From Mesorhizobium opportunistum WSM2075 (GTDB lineage Bacteria; Pseudomonadota; Alphaproteobacteria; Rhizobiales; Rhizobiaceae): DNA of 64,000 nt. The notes beneath the pieces are model-generated. The model had not been told where the DNA came from and searched no databases. It worked only from the letters and a program-made list of their open reading frames with translations. The stretch is taken from NCBI RefSeq assembly GCF_000176035.2, contig NC_015675.1:868001-932000 (forward strand). The letters are read 5' to 3'. The translations under genes and the position numbers were made by a program. Positions 8,430 to 17,030 of the stretch are shown piece after piece (the first letter of the stretch is position 1; every line of letters starts with the position of its first letter).

Positions 8430-8903
8430 ATGGGCAAGGAAGTCGAGCGCAAGTTCCTGGTCTCCAGCACCGCATGGCGGAACCTGGTCGAGGCGGATAT
8501 CCGCATTCGCCAGTTCTATCTTGCCGCCGCGCCCGGCCGGACGGTGCGGATCCGCATCAGCGACGGCGTGTCCGCCAAGCTGACGCTCAAATTCGGCAGC
8601 AAGGCGCGCGAGCGCGACGAATACGAGTATCCGGTGCCTCTAGCCGAGGCCGAGGAGATGCTGGCCTTCGCTCTTGGACGTGTCATAGAGAAGACACGCC
8701 ACCATGTTAGGCATCGCGGCTATCTCTACGAAGTCGACGTCTTTGGCGGCGCGCTGGCAGGACTTGTGGTGGCCGAACTCGAGACGCCGGAAGACGTGCC
8801 GGACGAAATGCTGCCAGACTGGCTCGGCCGTGAAGTCACCGGCGAGCAGAAATTCTACAACGCGTCGCTCGCCCTCGGGGGGATTCCGGAGATCGCCGCA
8901 TGA
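8430..8903 (+). CDS. CYTH-domain inorganic triphosphatase-like protein
   Basis: 157 residues. The diagnostic ExExK signature is right at the N-terminus (Glu4, Glu6, Lys8 in GKEVERKF), followed by the basic strands of the triphosphate tunnel (VRIRISDG, KLTLKFG, VIEKTRHHV) and the acidic ELETPED. CYTH enzymes cleave inorganic triphosphate or bind related polyphosphates. Its ATGA stop/start overlap with the following CHAD gene indicates a coupled pair. In many bacteria CYTH and CHAD are fused in one polypeptide; here they are split into adjacent genes. Confidence 0.85.
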   Translation: MGKEVERKFLVSSTAWRNLVEADIRIRQFYLAAAPGRTVRIRISDGVSAKLTLKFGSKARERDEYEYPVPLAEAEEMLAFALGRVIEKTRHHVRHRGYLYEVDVFGGALAGLVVAELETPEDVPDEMLPDWLGREVTGEQKFYNASLALGGIPEIAA

Positions 8904-9838
8904 TTTTTCGCATCGACCCGCGCCTGCCGCTGACCGGTGAGGTCAGACGCATCCTTGCCGAGGAGATTGGCAAGGCACTGCTGCATCTGGACACGGCGCA
9001 GAACCGGCCGGAACAGGGACTGCACAAATGCCGCAAGCGGCTGAAGGGCGCACGTGCCTTGCTGCGCCTGGTTCGTTCCGGAGACGAAACTTTCTGCACG
9101 ACCGAGAACCAGTGCTATCGCAATGTGGCGGCGCTGCTTGCAGGCCCGCGTGAAGCAACGGCGCTGATCGAAACCATCGACCGGCTGGCGGCAGGTTTTC
9201 CCAAGGAGAGCGCCGATGGCGGGCTCGATGCCGTGCGCGACAGGCTGGTCGCCCGCCAGCATGATCTGCACGAAGGCGCCGGCCTCCAGGCGGCAATCGG
9301 CGCGGCGATCGCCGCTTGCAAGGACGGCATGAAGCGGATCGAAAGCCTTGCCTTGCCCGATCAGCCGGAGCAGGCCGCCGACGTGCTCGCCGAAGGCGCC
9401 CGCGTCACCCTGCGCCGTGCCAGGAAGGCGCTCGACAAGGCCGGCGCGCGCGGCGAAGCCGACGATTTCCACGATTTGCGCAAGGCGGCAAAGACGCACG
9501 GCATGCACCTGTCGCTGCTGGGCCGGCTTTGGCCGACGCCGATCAAGGCGCGGCGCAAGGCCGTCGACGAGCTGGGCGAGCGGCTGGGCGAACTGCATGA
9601 TGTGTTCGTCATGCGCACGCTGCTCGAGGCCGACGACCAGCCGCTTGGGCCGCGCGAGGATACCAAGCTTCTCGGCAAGCTGCTGAAGCGGTCGGAAAAG
9701 AGCCTGAGGAAATCCTGCCTTGCCGAGGCCGCCGACCTGTTCGGCGACAGCCCCAGGCACGCGACGAAAAGACTGGCCCGCAAGGCGCGCGACGATCTGG
9801 CCGGCCCGCAGGAAGACGCCAGCGCATCGGCCGGCTGA
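8900..9838 (+). CDS. CHAD-domain protein
   Basis: 312 residues, mainly alpha-helical. Conserved basic/histidine helices of the CHAD family are visible in LHKCRKRLKGARALLRLVR (about 33-51) and FHDLRKAAKTHGMHLS (about 195-210). CHAD domains bind polyphosphate through these helices. It overlaps the CYTH gene by four bases, so a joint role in polyphosphate or triphosphate handling is likely. No signal peptide; cytosolic. Confidence 0.85.
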   Translation: MIFRIDPRLPLTGEVRRILAEEIGKALLHLDTAQNRPEQGLHKCRKRLKGARALLRLVRSGDETFCTTENQCYRNVAALLAGPREATALIETIDRLAAGFPKESADGGLDAVRDRLVARQHDLHEGAGLQAAIGAAIAACKDGMKRIESLALPDQPEQAADVLAEGARVTLRRARKALDKAGARGEADDFHDLRKAAKTHGMHLSLLGRLWPTPIKARRKAVDELGERLGELHDVFVMRTLLEADDQPLGPREDTKLLGKLLKRSEKSLRKSCLAEAADLFGDSPRHATKRLARKARDDLAGPQEDASASAG

Positions 9839-9884
9839 CCGCGGCTGGTGTCCGCACGCCAGCCTGTGTTAATCACGCTCTGCT

Positions 9885-10691
9885 ATGACCGCGCCGGCCG
9901 ACACGCTTCTCGACCGCCTTGGCCGCTGGCTTGCCGGCCGGCTGCAGGAAGAATCCTCGGGCTATGAGCCCTACACGCCATCCGATGCCGAAACGCTGCG
10001 CCGCACGCTGGAGCCCGGCGACATCCTGCTGGTCGAGGGCAACCAGAGGATCTCGGCGGCGATCAAGTACCTTACCCAGTCGACATGGTCGCATGCGGCC
10101 TTTTATGTCGGCGATGCCTTGCCCAAGCCGGAAGACGGAGCGGAGCGGCCCCGGCTGATCGAGGTCACCATGGGCGAAGGCTGCGTCGCCGTGCCATTGT
10201 CGCGCTACCGCACCTACAACACCCGCATCTGCCGGGCGAGCGGCCTGGCACCGGAGGACCGCGACATGGTCGTCGCCTTCATGGTCGGCAAGCTTGGCTT
10301 GAAATACGACCTCAAGAACATCTTCGACATGCTGCGCTATTTCCTGCCGACGCCGCCGGTGCCGGTGCGCTGGCGCCGCCGCATGCTGGCCTTCGGCTCC
10401 GGCGACCCGACGCGCGCCATCTGCTCGACGCTGATTGCCGAGGCGTATGGCCAGATCCGCTATCCGATCCTGCCCGAGATCACCCGCGCGCCCGGCCGCG
10501 CCTCGGCGCAGTCGAGCTATTCGCGCAAGGAAATCCTGCACATCCGCCACCACTCGCTGTACACGCCGCGCGACTTCGACCTGTCGCCCTATTTCCGCAT
10601 CGTCAAGCCGACCCTGGAATATGGCTTCGACTACCGGGCCGTGACCTGGGACGACAAGGCTGCGGACGCGGAGACGAAGGCCGCAGAATAA
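9885..10691 (+). CDS. YiiX/YebB-like NlpC/P60-superfamily cysteine hydrolase
   Basis: 268 residues. The circularly permuted papain-like fold is indicated by the GDILLVEG opening strand, the histidine in STWSHAAFYVG and the cysteine in RAICSTLIAEAYG. Order His-then-Cys is the permuted NlpC/P60 arrangement of YiiX-type proteins, which act on amide or acyl bonds in peptidoglycan or lipids. No signal peptide is visible, so a cytosolic or membrane-surface place is likely. It stands alone, five bases from a convergent regulator. Confidence 0.75.
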   Translation: MTAPADTLLDRLGRWLAGRLQEESSGYEPYTPSDAETLRRTLEPGDILLVEGNQRISAAIKYLTQSTWSHAAFYVGDALPKPEDGAERPRLIEVTMGEGCVAVPLSRYRTYNTRICRASGLAPEDRDMVVAFMVGKLGLKYDLKNIFDMLRYFLPTPPVPVRWRRRMLAFGSGDPTRAICSTLIAEAYGQIRYPILPEITRAPGRASAQSSYSRKEILHIRHHSLYTPRDFDLSPYFRIVKPTLEYGFDYRAVTWDDKAADAETKAAE

Positions 10692-10696
10692 TCCTT

Positions 10697-11506
10697 TCAG
10701 GCCGGAAGCGGGCGCCGCCCTTTTGCGGCGGACTGCTCTGGCGGGCGCGCACCGGCATCGCGCGGATGCGGGCCGATCGGCATGATCGCCGGAAACGGCG
10801 TCGCCCCGAAGGCAAACGTCCATTTGTAACCGGTGAGACCGTCCTCGGGCGTGGTGTGCTGGTCATGATGGGCAAGCAGCCTGGCGCGATCGGCCAGTTC
10901 CTCCGCCTCGCGCCGGACCATCTCGGCCGTCTCCGGCCGCATCCGCCTGGAGAAGCTTATGAAGGTCGCCTCCTTCTCGATGTGCGTGATGGCCCAGCCG
11001 ATGAAGTTCTTGTTGGTCATCTCGAACAGCGGCCTGAGCGGCCCCTCGAAATTCCACTGGATCGGCGTCTCGACCAGCAGCCTCGCCGATAGACCCCGCC
11101 CGAGCGCGACAAGGCCGAGTTCCTCGAGGTCGCGCAGATAGAGGAACATCGAGGCCTCGCTCAGGCCTTGCGAGCGCATGATGCCTTGCGGCGTGAATTT
11201 CTCCGACAGCATGACGAAGATGAACAGCAGCGCCGGCCGGCCGGCCAGCCTGCGCTCGATCTCGGGCGCGATGTGGTTGACCGGCCCCGGCCCCCGGTTC
11301 ATCGAGCCGAGCACGTTTTCCAGCTCGACGCCGGCGGCCGCGCAGATCTCGACCAGCCGGTCGAGCTTACAGTTCTTCTCATGGAAGATGCGCTTCACCG
11401 TCGGCTCGGAAACACCCATGCGCTCGGCGAGCTCGCGATAGGTGACACCCTTCGCCTTCAGCGTCCGCTTCAGCGCCTCGAAGATCAGACCGCTCACGGG
11501 ATGCAC
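10697..11506 (-). CDS. XRE-family transcriptional regulator with large C-terminal domain
   Basis: 269 residues. N-terminal Cro/C1-type helix-turn-helix at about 15-65 (RELAERMGVSEPTVKRIF), then a second helical/winged region (about 90-160) that could be another DNA-binding or sensing module (LFIFVMLSEKFTPQGIM). The C-terminus is basic and low-complexity. Start assigned to the GTG at 11506; a nearby in-frame GTG at 11497 is possible. The gene is divergent from a secreted SMP-30-like gene, with a perfect inverted repeat between them. Confidence 0.75.
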   Translation of the reverse strand: MHPVSGLIFEALKRTLKAKGVTYRELAERMGVSEPTVKRIFHEKNCKLDRLVEICAAAGVELENVLGSMNRGPGPVNHIAPEIERRLAGRPALLFIFVMLSEKFTPQGIMRSQGLSEASMFLYLRDLEELGLVALGRGLSARLLVETPIQWNFEGPLRPLFEMTNKNFIGWAITHIEKEATFISFSRRMRPETAEMVRREAEELADRARLLAHHDQHTTPEDGLTGYKWTFAFGATPFPAIMPIGPHPRDAGARPPEQSAAKGRRPLPA

Positions 11507-11523
11507 CTCTTGCCGGGAGTTTC

Positions 11524-11540
11524 GTATCGATATTCGATAC
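11524..11540. promoter_or_regulatory. Inverted repeat operator in XRE / SMP-30 divergent promoter
   Basis: Perfect dyad GTATCGA-TAT-TCGATAC. A third half-site GTATCGA recurs at 11566-11572, 42 bases away, which is four helical turns. Placement 17 bases before the XRE gene start suggests autoregulation and control of the divergent gene. Inference from symmetry only. Confidence 0.6.
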
Positions 11541-11610
11541 TAACAGCATTCAGGCTTCCCGAGAAGTATCGAAAATCATAGCTGTCCGCCATCATCACAG
11601 GAGACCAGCC

Positions 11611-12488
11611 ATGAACCGCCTCATCATTTCCGCCCGCCTTATCTTCTCCGCCTTTGCCGCCACCATCGGCATCGCCGCCACACCGGTCGCCCAGGCCGGC
11701 GAGCTCTGGCGCGCCAAGGGGCTCGAACAGCCGGAATCGGCGCTGTTCGACGCCGCCAACAACCGCATCATCGTTTCCAACATCGTCGGTAATCCCGGCG
11801 ATGCCGACGGCAACGGCTATCTCAGTGTGCTGTCCCCGGACGGCAAGACGGTGACCCAGCACTGGACCGACGGCATGGACGCGCCAAGGGCATGGCGATA
11901 TCGGGCGGCAAGCTCTATGTCGCCGACATCACAAAAATCCGCGTCGTCGACCTCGCCAGCGGCAGGCTGGTCGCCAGCATCACCGTGCCGAATGCCGTCT
12001 TCCTCAACGACATGACATCGGACAAGGCCGGCAAGGTCTATGTCACCGACATGCTGGCCGACACGATCTACCGCATCGGCGGCGACAGGCCCGAGCTGTT
12101 CGCTGGGGATCCGATGCTGGCTTCGCCCAATGGCGTCTTCGCCGATGGCGACCGGCTGATCGTGGCCTCCTGGGGCAAGGGCATCAAACCCGACTTCAGC
12201 ACAACGGAACCCGGTGGGCTGCTGGCCGTCGACCTCGCCAGCAAGGTGGTCTCGCCGCTGCCCGGCGCGCAGAAATTCGCCGACCTCGACGGCGTCGTCG
12301 CCATCGGCGACACCATCTATGCCACCGCCTACATGACCGGCACGCTCTACCGGTACAGGGCCGGCAGTGCGCCGGAAGCAGTGGCGCATTTCAAGCCGGG
12401 CAGCGCCGACATCGGCACCGACGGCAAGTCGATCCTCTATGTGCCGCTGATGAACGAAGGCGAGGTGGTGGCATTGAAGCTCGATTGA
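11611..12488 (+). pseudogene. Secreted SMP-30/gluconolactonase-like beta-propeller protein, frameshifted
   Basis: The first part (11611 to about 11884) encodes a clear signal peptide (ending VAQAGELW) and the first propeller repeats. The reading then continues in another frame from about 11886 to 12488 as a seamless propeller (GGKLYVADITKIRV... VFLNDMTSDKAGKVYVTDML). At the junction GACGCGCCAAGGGCATGG, adding one C to give GCG CCC AAG GGC ATG restores a single frame of about 292 residues. So a one-base deletion at 11884-11885, or a sequencing error, splits the gene. Intact relatives are periplasmic NHL/SMP-30-like lactonase-fold proteins. Divergent XRE regulator upstream. Confidence 0.75.
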
Positions 12489-12599
12489 GAACCGGCGCTT
12501 CGGGGCTATCCCGCGCCATCCCGGGCGACCATCGCTAACAGCCGTGAGGTGGGCCGTGGTAGGACGGTCCATCGACAACAACGGTCAGGGAGGTTTGGC

Positions 12600-12632
12600 A
12601 TGGATGGACCCCTGAGAACCCGGCCGCCATGA
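12600..12632 (+). CDS. Ten-codon leader ORF overlapping the glycosylase start
   Basis: A strong GGGAGG ribosome site (about 12588-12593) precedes an ATG at 12600 that reads MDGPLRTRPP and stops at TGA 12630-12632. This stop overlaps the ATG of the glycosylase gene (12629) as ATGA. The glycosylase itself has no good ribosome site of its own, so translation of this mini-ORF probably delivers ribosomes to it. The peptide itself need not be functional. Confidence 0.4.
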   Translation: MDGPLRTRPP

Positions 12633-13234
12633 CGATGACCTCCTACCGCCCGATCGCCCGTTCGGAATTGCCTGACGATACAGCCGCTCTCGCCCGTTAT
12701 CTTATCGGCAAGCTGGTGGTGCGCGACTTGCCCGAAGGCATGGCCAGCGGCCGCATCGTCGAGACCGAGGCGTATGTCGTCGGCGATGCCGCCGGGCACG
12801 GCTACCGGGGCATGACCTCGCGCAACCGTTCGCTGTTCCTCGAGCCGGGGCACGCCTATGTCTATCTCGCCTATGGCGTCTCATACATGCTGAACGTCTC
12901 GAGCGGGATGGAGGGCACCGGCACCGGCGTTCTGATCAGGGCTCTCGAGCCGCTCGAAGGCATCGCGATCATGCGGCGGAACCGCAGTGTCGAGCGCCTG
13001 CGCGATTTGGCGCGCGGACCGGGACGGCTGGCGATGGCGTTGCGGATCGATCGTTCGCTCGACGGGCTCGATCTTTGCCGGAAGGGCCCGCTATGGCTCG
13101 CAAGCGATAATCACCCACACGGCGAAATCGGGCAGGGCATCAGGATCGGCATTTCGAAGGACGCGGACCGGCCGCTGCGCTTTTATGTCAGGGGCAGCCC
13201 ATTCGTCAGCGGTCCAAGGTCGCTCAACCGTTAA
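12629..13234 (+). CDS. mpg: DNA-3-methyladenine glycosylase, AAG/MPG family
   Basis: 201 residues. Hallmarks of the alkyladenine glycosylase family: SGRIVETEAYVVGD with the catalytic glutamate in ETEAY (about residue 45), GHGYRGMTSRN, the YVYLAYGVSYMLNV core and the LARGPGRLAMAL helix. The enzyme removes 3-methyladenine, hypoxanthine and related bases and starts base-excision repair. Length is normal for bacterial members. The start overlaps a ten-codon leader ORF with a strong ribosome site. Confidence 0.9.
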   Translation: MTMTSYRPIARSELPDDTAALARYLIGKLVVRDLPEGMASGRIVETEAYVVGDAAGHGYRGMTSRNRSLFLEPGHAYVYLAYGVSYMLNVSSGMEGTGTGVLIRALEPLEGIAIMRRNRSVERLRDLARGPGRLAMALRIDRSLDGLDLCRKGPLWLASDNHPHGEIGQGIRIGISKDADRPLRFYVRGSPFVSGPRSLNR

Positions 13235-13475
13235 GGACGCGGCGGCCCTCCTCTTCCTGATGGAAGCCGGACGCGAAGAGACTTCCCCGCCAATTGCGCT
13301 CGGCGCGTCGCGGATGGTCGGAAGCAAAACGCCGGCGCGCTCGGCGCGTGTCTTCTGGTCGATACCGGCCAGGCCCATGGGCAGCGATCCTCGGCCAGAT
13401 CCCGTGTTCATTTTTCTGGTACGTCCCGGGAATTGCAGGATAGGGTGTTTCTATCGGGGCTAGGGGGCAACGCAG

Positions 13476-13571
13476 TTGAAAATTTTCAGGACCTTGACGA
13501 CGTCGGCATGCCTGCTGTCGACAATTTTCATGCTGACGGGCTGCGGGCACCTGATCAATAGATTGATCTGA
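13476..13571 (+). CDS. Very small lipoprotein (31 residues)
   Basis: TTG start with an AGGGGG ribosome site eight bases upstream. The 31-residue product begins MKIFRTLTTSACLLSTIFML and then has the lipobox LTGC at residues 20-23, ending GHLINRLI. The mature lipopeptide would be only nine residues after the lipidated cysteine. This architecture resembles entericidin-like or other tiny rhizobial lipoproteins that are usually left out of annotation. It sits alone between the glycosylase and the convergent PAP2 gene. Confidence 0.6.
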   Translation: MKIFRTLTTSACLLSTIFMLTGCGHLINRLI

Positions 13572-13601
13572 CGACGGGCCTGAGGGGCACCAGGCGCCCC
13601 A

Positions 13602-14336
13602 TCAGGCATCGTCGCTCACCACCTTGCGCCGCTGCAGAAGCCGCGCCGCCAACCAGCACAGCATCGCCCAGGCGAAGCCCGCGCACCAGCCCGCCAGCAC
13701 ATCCGACGGCCAGTGTACGCCGAGATAGATGCGGCTGACGCCGACCAGAACCGCCGTCAGCACGGCGAGCGACAGAACGTAGATCTTGGTCGCCCGGCCA
13801 TGCAGGAAGCGCGCCGCCAGCGAACCGAGCGTGAGGTAGGTCACCGCCGACAGCATCGCATGGCCGCTCGGGAAAGAGAGCGACGTCTCGTTGACCAGAT
13901 GCGAAACGAGTTCGGGCCGGGGCCGGTCGACGCCAACTTTCAACAGGCTCGACAGAAGCTGGCCGCCGGCCACGGCGACGAAGATGAGAAGTGCGGTTCC
14001 CGGCCTGCGGATCAACAGCAGATAGACGATCGTCGCCGCCGTGATCAGCACCAGCACGCTGGTGCTGCCGAGGCTGGTGATGTCGCGCATCGCCCCTTCC
14101 AGCCATGGCGGGCCGAGCGGCACGCCGGGCTGCCCCGCCTGGCGGAAGGCAAGCAGGATCTCGGTGTCGAAGCCATGCGGCTCGGTTGTCCGCGCCAGTT
14201 CCATCAGTTCCACGAAGCCCCATAGCCCGCCGGCGATGACCAGGCCGGCCAGCAGGACCGGGAATTCGATCCGGTTGAGCAAGGTGGTGGCGGTGTCTTT
14301 CATCGGATCGGTATCGCAGCCGTCATCTCGGGTCAT
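13602..14336 (-). CDS. PAP2-family phosphatase, membrane
   Basis: 244 residues from the ATG at 14336, which overlaps the upstream stop as ATGA; an internal ATG at 14303 is the alternative. About six hydrophobic spans. The three phosphatase signature blocks are all there: KVGVDRPRPE, FPSGHAM and SRIYLGVHWPSD, giving the Arg/Lys, His and Asp/His catalytic set. Family members dephosphorylate lipid phosphates such as undecaprenyl pyrophosphate or phosphatidic acid at the outer face of the membrane. Co-directional with the upstream small transporter. Confidence 0.85.
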   Translation of the reverse strand: MTRDDGCDTDPMKDTATTLLNRIEFPVLLAGLVIAGGLWGFVELMELARTTEPHGFDTEILLAFRQAGQPGVPLGPPWLEGAMRDITSLGSTSVLVLITAATIVYLLLIRRPGTALLIFVAVAGGQLLSSLLKVGVDRPRPELVSHLVNETSLSFPSGHAMLSAVTYLTLGSLAARFLHGRATKIYVLSLAVLTAVLVGVSRIYLGVHWPSDVLAGWCAGFAWAMLCWLAARLLQRRKVVSDDA

Positions 14337-14671
14337 CGTCCTTGCAGATAGGGCCCGAGCGTGATCAGCGCCACCGCGGCGATCGCCAGCAGGATGCCGG
14401 TCGCCTGCAGCGCGTTGACGCGCTCGCCGAAGAACACCAGCGCCACGACGTTGACCGAGACCAGCTGGATGACCGCCGAGAGGCTGAACGACACCGACAT
14501 GCCGAATTCGCGGATCAGCCGCAGCATGATCAGATTGCCCAGCGAGTAGAGCGCGAGCGTCAAAAGGATCTTGCCCAGGCTCGGCGCCAATCCCCATTGC
14601 TTGGCCGCGGTCGCCGCCAAAAGGAAGATGACCGTCGAAAAGCCAAGCTGCAGCAATCCCGAAAAACTCAA
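14333..14671 (-). CDS. Small four-span transporter (SMR/EamA-like)
   Basis: 112 residues from a TTG at 14671 that follows an excellent GAGGAGGG site; reading further upstream adds a basic, low-complexity stretch that does not look coding. Four hydrophobic helices with the pattern of EamA half-transporters or EmrE-like SMR proteins (a VNVVALVFFGERV loop then LQATGILLAIAAVALI). Such proteins work as dimers and move drugs, polyamines or undecaprenyl-linked sugars. Coupled to the PAP2 phosphatase gene by ATGA overlap, which hints at lipid-carrier metabolism, but this is an inference. Confidence 0.7.
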   Translation of the reverse strand: MSFSGLLQLGFSTVIFLLAATAAKQWGLAPSLGKILLTLALYSLGNLIMLRLIREFGMSVSFSLSAVIQLVSVNVVALVFFGERVNALQATGILLAIAAVALITLGPYLQGR

Positions 14672-14842
14672 CGTCCCGTCCCTCCTCGAAGCGGCTGCCG
14701 CCGCCTGTGCCGCGGCCCTTGTTTCCGAAGCGCGCCGGGACGTCAAGCGACCTCGTTCAAACGAAGGTCTTGGCAACGGCAAGACAGAGGCTCAATGTAT
14801 CGACGCCGCCCAGCCTATCGATCGAAGGGCGGTCAGGGGCTC

Positions 14843-16237
14843 ATGATACGCATCTTTCAGAACTTGGCGCGGCGCTGGAGCGAGCTTTCGCTCGCTGTGC
14901 AATTCCTCGTTGCCGGTGGTTTTGGCCTTCTGGTCGTCATGCTGCTGGTGGGTGCCTGGGTGACGACGCAGATCCGGGACGGCGTCACCCGCAATTCGGC
15001 CGCCACGACGGCGCTTTATGTGGACAGCGTGATCGCGCCGCTGCTGCCCGACCTGCGCAAAAGCGAGGAACTCAGCGAATCCGTCAAGCAGGCGCTCGAC
15101 GAAACGCTCGGACAGGGCGCGCTCGGCAAGCGCCTGGTCTCGTTCAGGCTGTGGCGCCGCGACGGCACCGTGCTCTATTCGAAAGACTCCTCCCTGATCG
15201 GCCGCCGCTTCGATCTGAACGACCACCTGCGTTCCGCCTTCCAGGGCAACGTCGCTGCCCAGTTCGACACGTATGACGACAACGAAGAGAAGGAGCGGGC
15301 TTCGGGTGAGCCGTTGCTGGAGATCTACAATCCCGTGCGCGAACCCTGGTCCGGCGATGTGGTGGCGGTCACCGAATTCTACGAAATCGCCACCGATTTC
15401 AAAGCCACGCTGGCCTCCGCCCTGCTGTCGAGCTGGCTGATCGTGGCCGGCACCACCTTGACGGCATTCCTGCTCCTGTCGGGCATCGTGCTGCGCGGCA
15501 GCCGCACCATCGACGACCAGCGCGGAGCGCTGCGCCGCCAGGTGTCGGAGCTGCAGGACCTGGTGACGCAAAACAGCGCCTTGCGGCAGCGCGTACAGCG
15601 GGCGTCCCGCCGCGCCACCGCGCTCAATGAAAGATATTTGCGCCGTATCGGCGCCGACCTGCATGACGGGCCGGCCCAACTCGTGGCCCTGGCGGCGCTA
15701 CGCATGGACAGCCCGGTGTTTACCGGCGATGACCATTGGGAGGGGAACCGCGCGACCGAGGTGGCGATGATCCGCAAGACGCTCGAGGATGCGATGCGAG
15801 AGATACGCGGCATCTGCAACGGCCTTGTCCTGCCGCAGATAGAGACGGCCGCGGCAACGGAAATATTGCGGCTGGCCGTCAAAGAGCACGAGCGCCGAAC
15901 CGGAACGTCGGTGGCGCTCACGCTGCCAGGACAGTTGCCCGAACCCGGCGCTTCGGAGAAGATCAGCATCTATCGTTTCGTACAGGAAGGGCTGAACAAT
16001 GCCTATCGCCACGGCCGCGGCAAGGATCAGGCGGTGGCTGCCGGAATGAAAGGCGGCCGGCTCTTCGTCGAAGTATCGGACGGCGGACCAGGCTTCGACC
16101 CGGCGGCACGGGTCGAGGGATTGGGGCTCGCCGGCCTCAGGGAGCGGGTCGAAAGCATTGGCGGCCAGTTCGAAGCCTTGACCGGACCGCAAGGCACGCG
16201 CTTGGTGATCAGTTTATCGGTTGAGGAGCAAGCATGA
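14843..16237 (+). CDS. Sensor histidine kinase, NarX/UhpB (HPK7) type
   Basis: 464 residues. TM1 at about 20-42, an extracytoplasmic sensing domain to about 185, TM2 at about 190-212, a coiled coil (LRRQVSELQDLVTQNSALRQ), then the HisKA_3 phosphoacceptor block RRIGADLHDGPAQ and a short ATPase domain (QEGLNNAYRHGRG, SDGGPGFDP). This pairs with the NarL-type response regulator encoded four bases in overlap. Start ATG at 14843; reading further upstream is out of character for coding sequence. The stimulus is not apparent. Confidence 0.9.
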   Translation: MIRIFQNLARRWSELSLAVQFLVAGGFGLLVVMLLVGAWVTTQIRDGVTRNSAATTALYVDSVIAPLLPDLRKSEELSESVKQALDETLGQGALGKRLVSFRLWRRDGTVLYSKDSSLIGRRFDLNDHLRSAFQGNVAAQFDTYDDNEEKERASGEPLLEIYNPVREPWSGDVVAVTEFYEIATDFKATLASALLSSWLIVAGTTLTAFLLLSGIVLRGSRTIDDQRGALRRQVSELQDLVTQNSALRQRVQRASRRATALNERYLRRIGADLHDGPAQLVALAALRMDSPVFTGDDHWEGNRATEVAMIRKTLEDAMREIRGICNGLVLPQIETAAATEILRLAVKEHERRTGTSVALTLPGQLPEPGASEKISIYRFVQEGLNNAYRHGRGKDQAVAAGMKGGRLFVEVSDGGPGFDPAARVEGLGLAGLRERVESIGGQFEALTGPQGTRLVISLSVEEQA

Positions 16238-16896
16238 CCGAAGCCATTCGTATCGCCATCATCGACGATCACCCGCTCTTTCGTGAAGGCGTGACGCGCA
16301 GCCTGTCGGAGATCGGCGGCTTCGAGATGGTCGGCGAAGGCGCGACCGCGCAGGACGCCGAACGCATCGCGTCGACGGCGCGGCCCGACATTCTGCTGCT
16401 CGACATCTCCATGCCGGGCGGCGGCCTGACCGCGGTTGCAGGCATCCTTGCCAACCATCCCGCCCAGAAGATCGTCATGCTGACGGTTTCGGAGGCCAAT
16501 GCCGACGTGACCAAGGCCCTGAATGCCGGGGTACACGGCTATGTCCTCAAAGGTGTCGGATCGCGTGCGCTCGCCGACATCCTGCGCAACGTGGTGGCAG
16601 GCGAGAGCTATCTTTCGCCGATGCTGTCGGCGCGGCTGCTTTCCGATCTCCAGTCCCAGCAGCCTGCCGACGGCATGGCGGACCGGCTGCGGCAACTCAC
16701 GGAGCGGCAGAGCGAGATCCTGCGGCTGGTGGCGGAGGGGCTCAGCAACAAGGAAGTTGCCCTGCGGCTGGATCTGCAGGAGAAGACCGTCAAGCACCAT
16801 ATGACCGGAGTGCTGTCGAAACTCAACGCGCGAAACCGCACCGAGGCGGCCCTGATGATGCGTGAGTTTCGTGACCGCGACCGGAACCGCGCATAG
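16234..16896 (+). CDS. NarL/FixJ-family response regulator
   Basis: 220 residues. Receiver domain with the acidic pair IIDDHP (Asp11, Asp12), phosphoacceptor Asp57 in DILLLDISMPG, and Lys near KGVGSRALAD. LuxR-type helix-turn-helix at about 150-210 (LSNKEVALRLDLQEKTVKHH). Overlaps the kinase gene by ATGA. Targets unknown; neither neighbour has an evident paired dyad site. Confidence 0.9.
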   Translation: MTEAIRIAIIDDHPLFREGVTRSLSEIGGFEMVGEGATAQDAERIASTARPDILLLDISMPGGGLTAVAGILANHPAQKIVMLTVSEANADVTKALNAGVHGYVLKGVGSRALADILRNVVAGESYLSPMLSARLLSDLQSQQPADGMADRLRQLTERQSEILRLVAEGLSNKEVALRLDLQEKTVKHHMTGVLSKLNARNRTEAALMMREFRDRDRNRA

Positions 16897-16953
16897 ACGC
16901 CATCGCTATGCCGGCGCCATGGGGGAAACCGCGCGAGGATCGATAAAAACGAG

Positions 16954-16983
16954 GTCACCTCCGCCGGGGGCGGCGGAGGTGAC
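16954..16983 (-). terminator. Rho-independent terminator for the Gly/Asn-rich gene
   Basis: Perfect 12-bp stem GTCACCTCCGCC / GGCGGAGGTGAC with a six-base loop. On the minus strand it is followed by CTCGTTTTTATCG, so it ends transcription of the leftward gene at 17031-17552. Confidence 0.7.
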
Positions 16984-17030
16984 ATGCGAAGCCGGCCGTT
17001 GCCTGTTGACCAGCTTCACAAGGCCCGGAT

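Noticed and set aside
13091..13411. 106-codon minus-strand open frame between mpg and the small lipoprotein
   Set aside because: It overlaps the 3' end of mpg, has no family features and no ribosome site.
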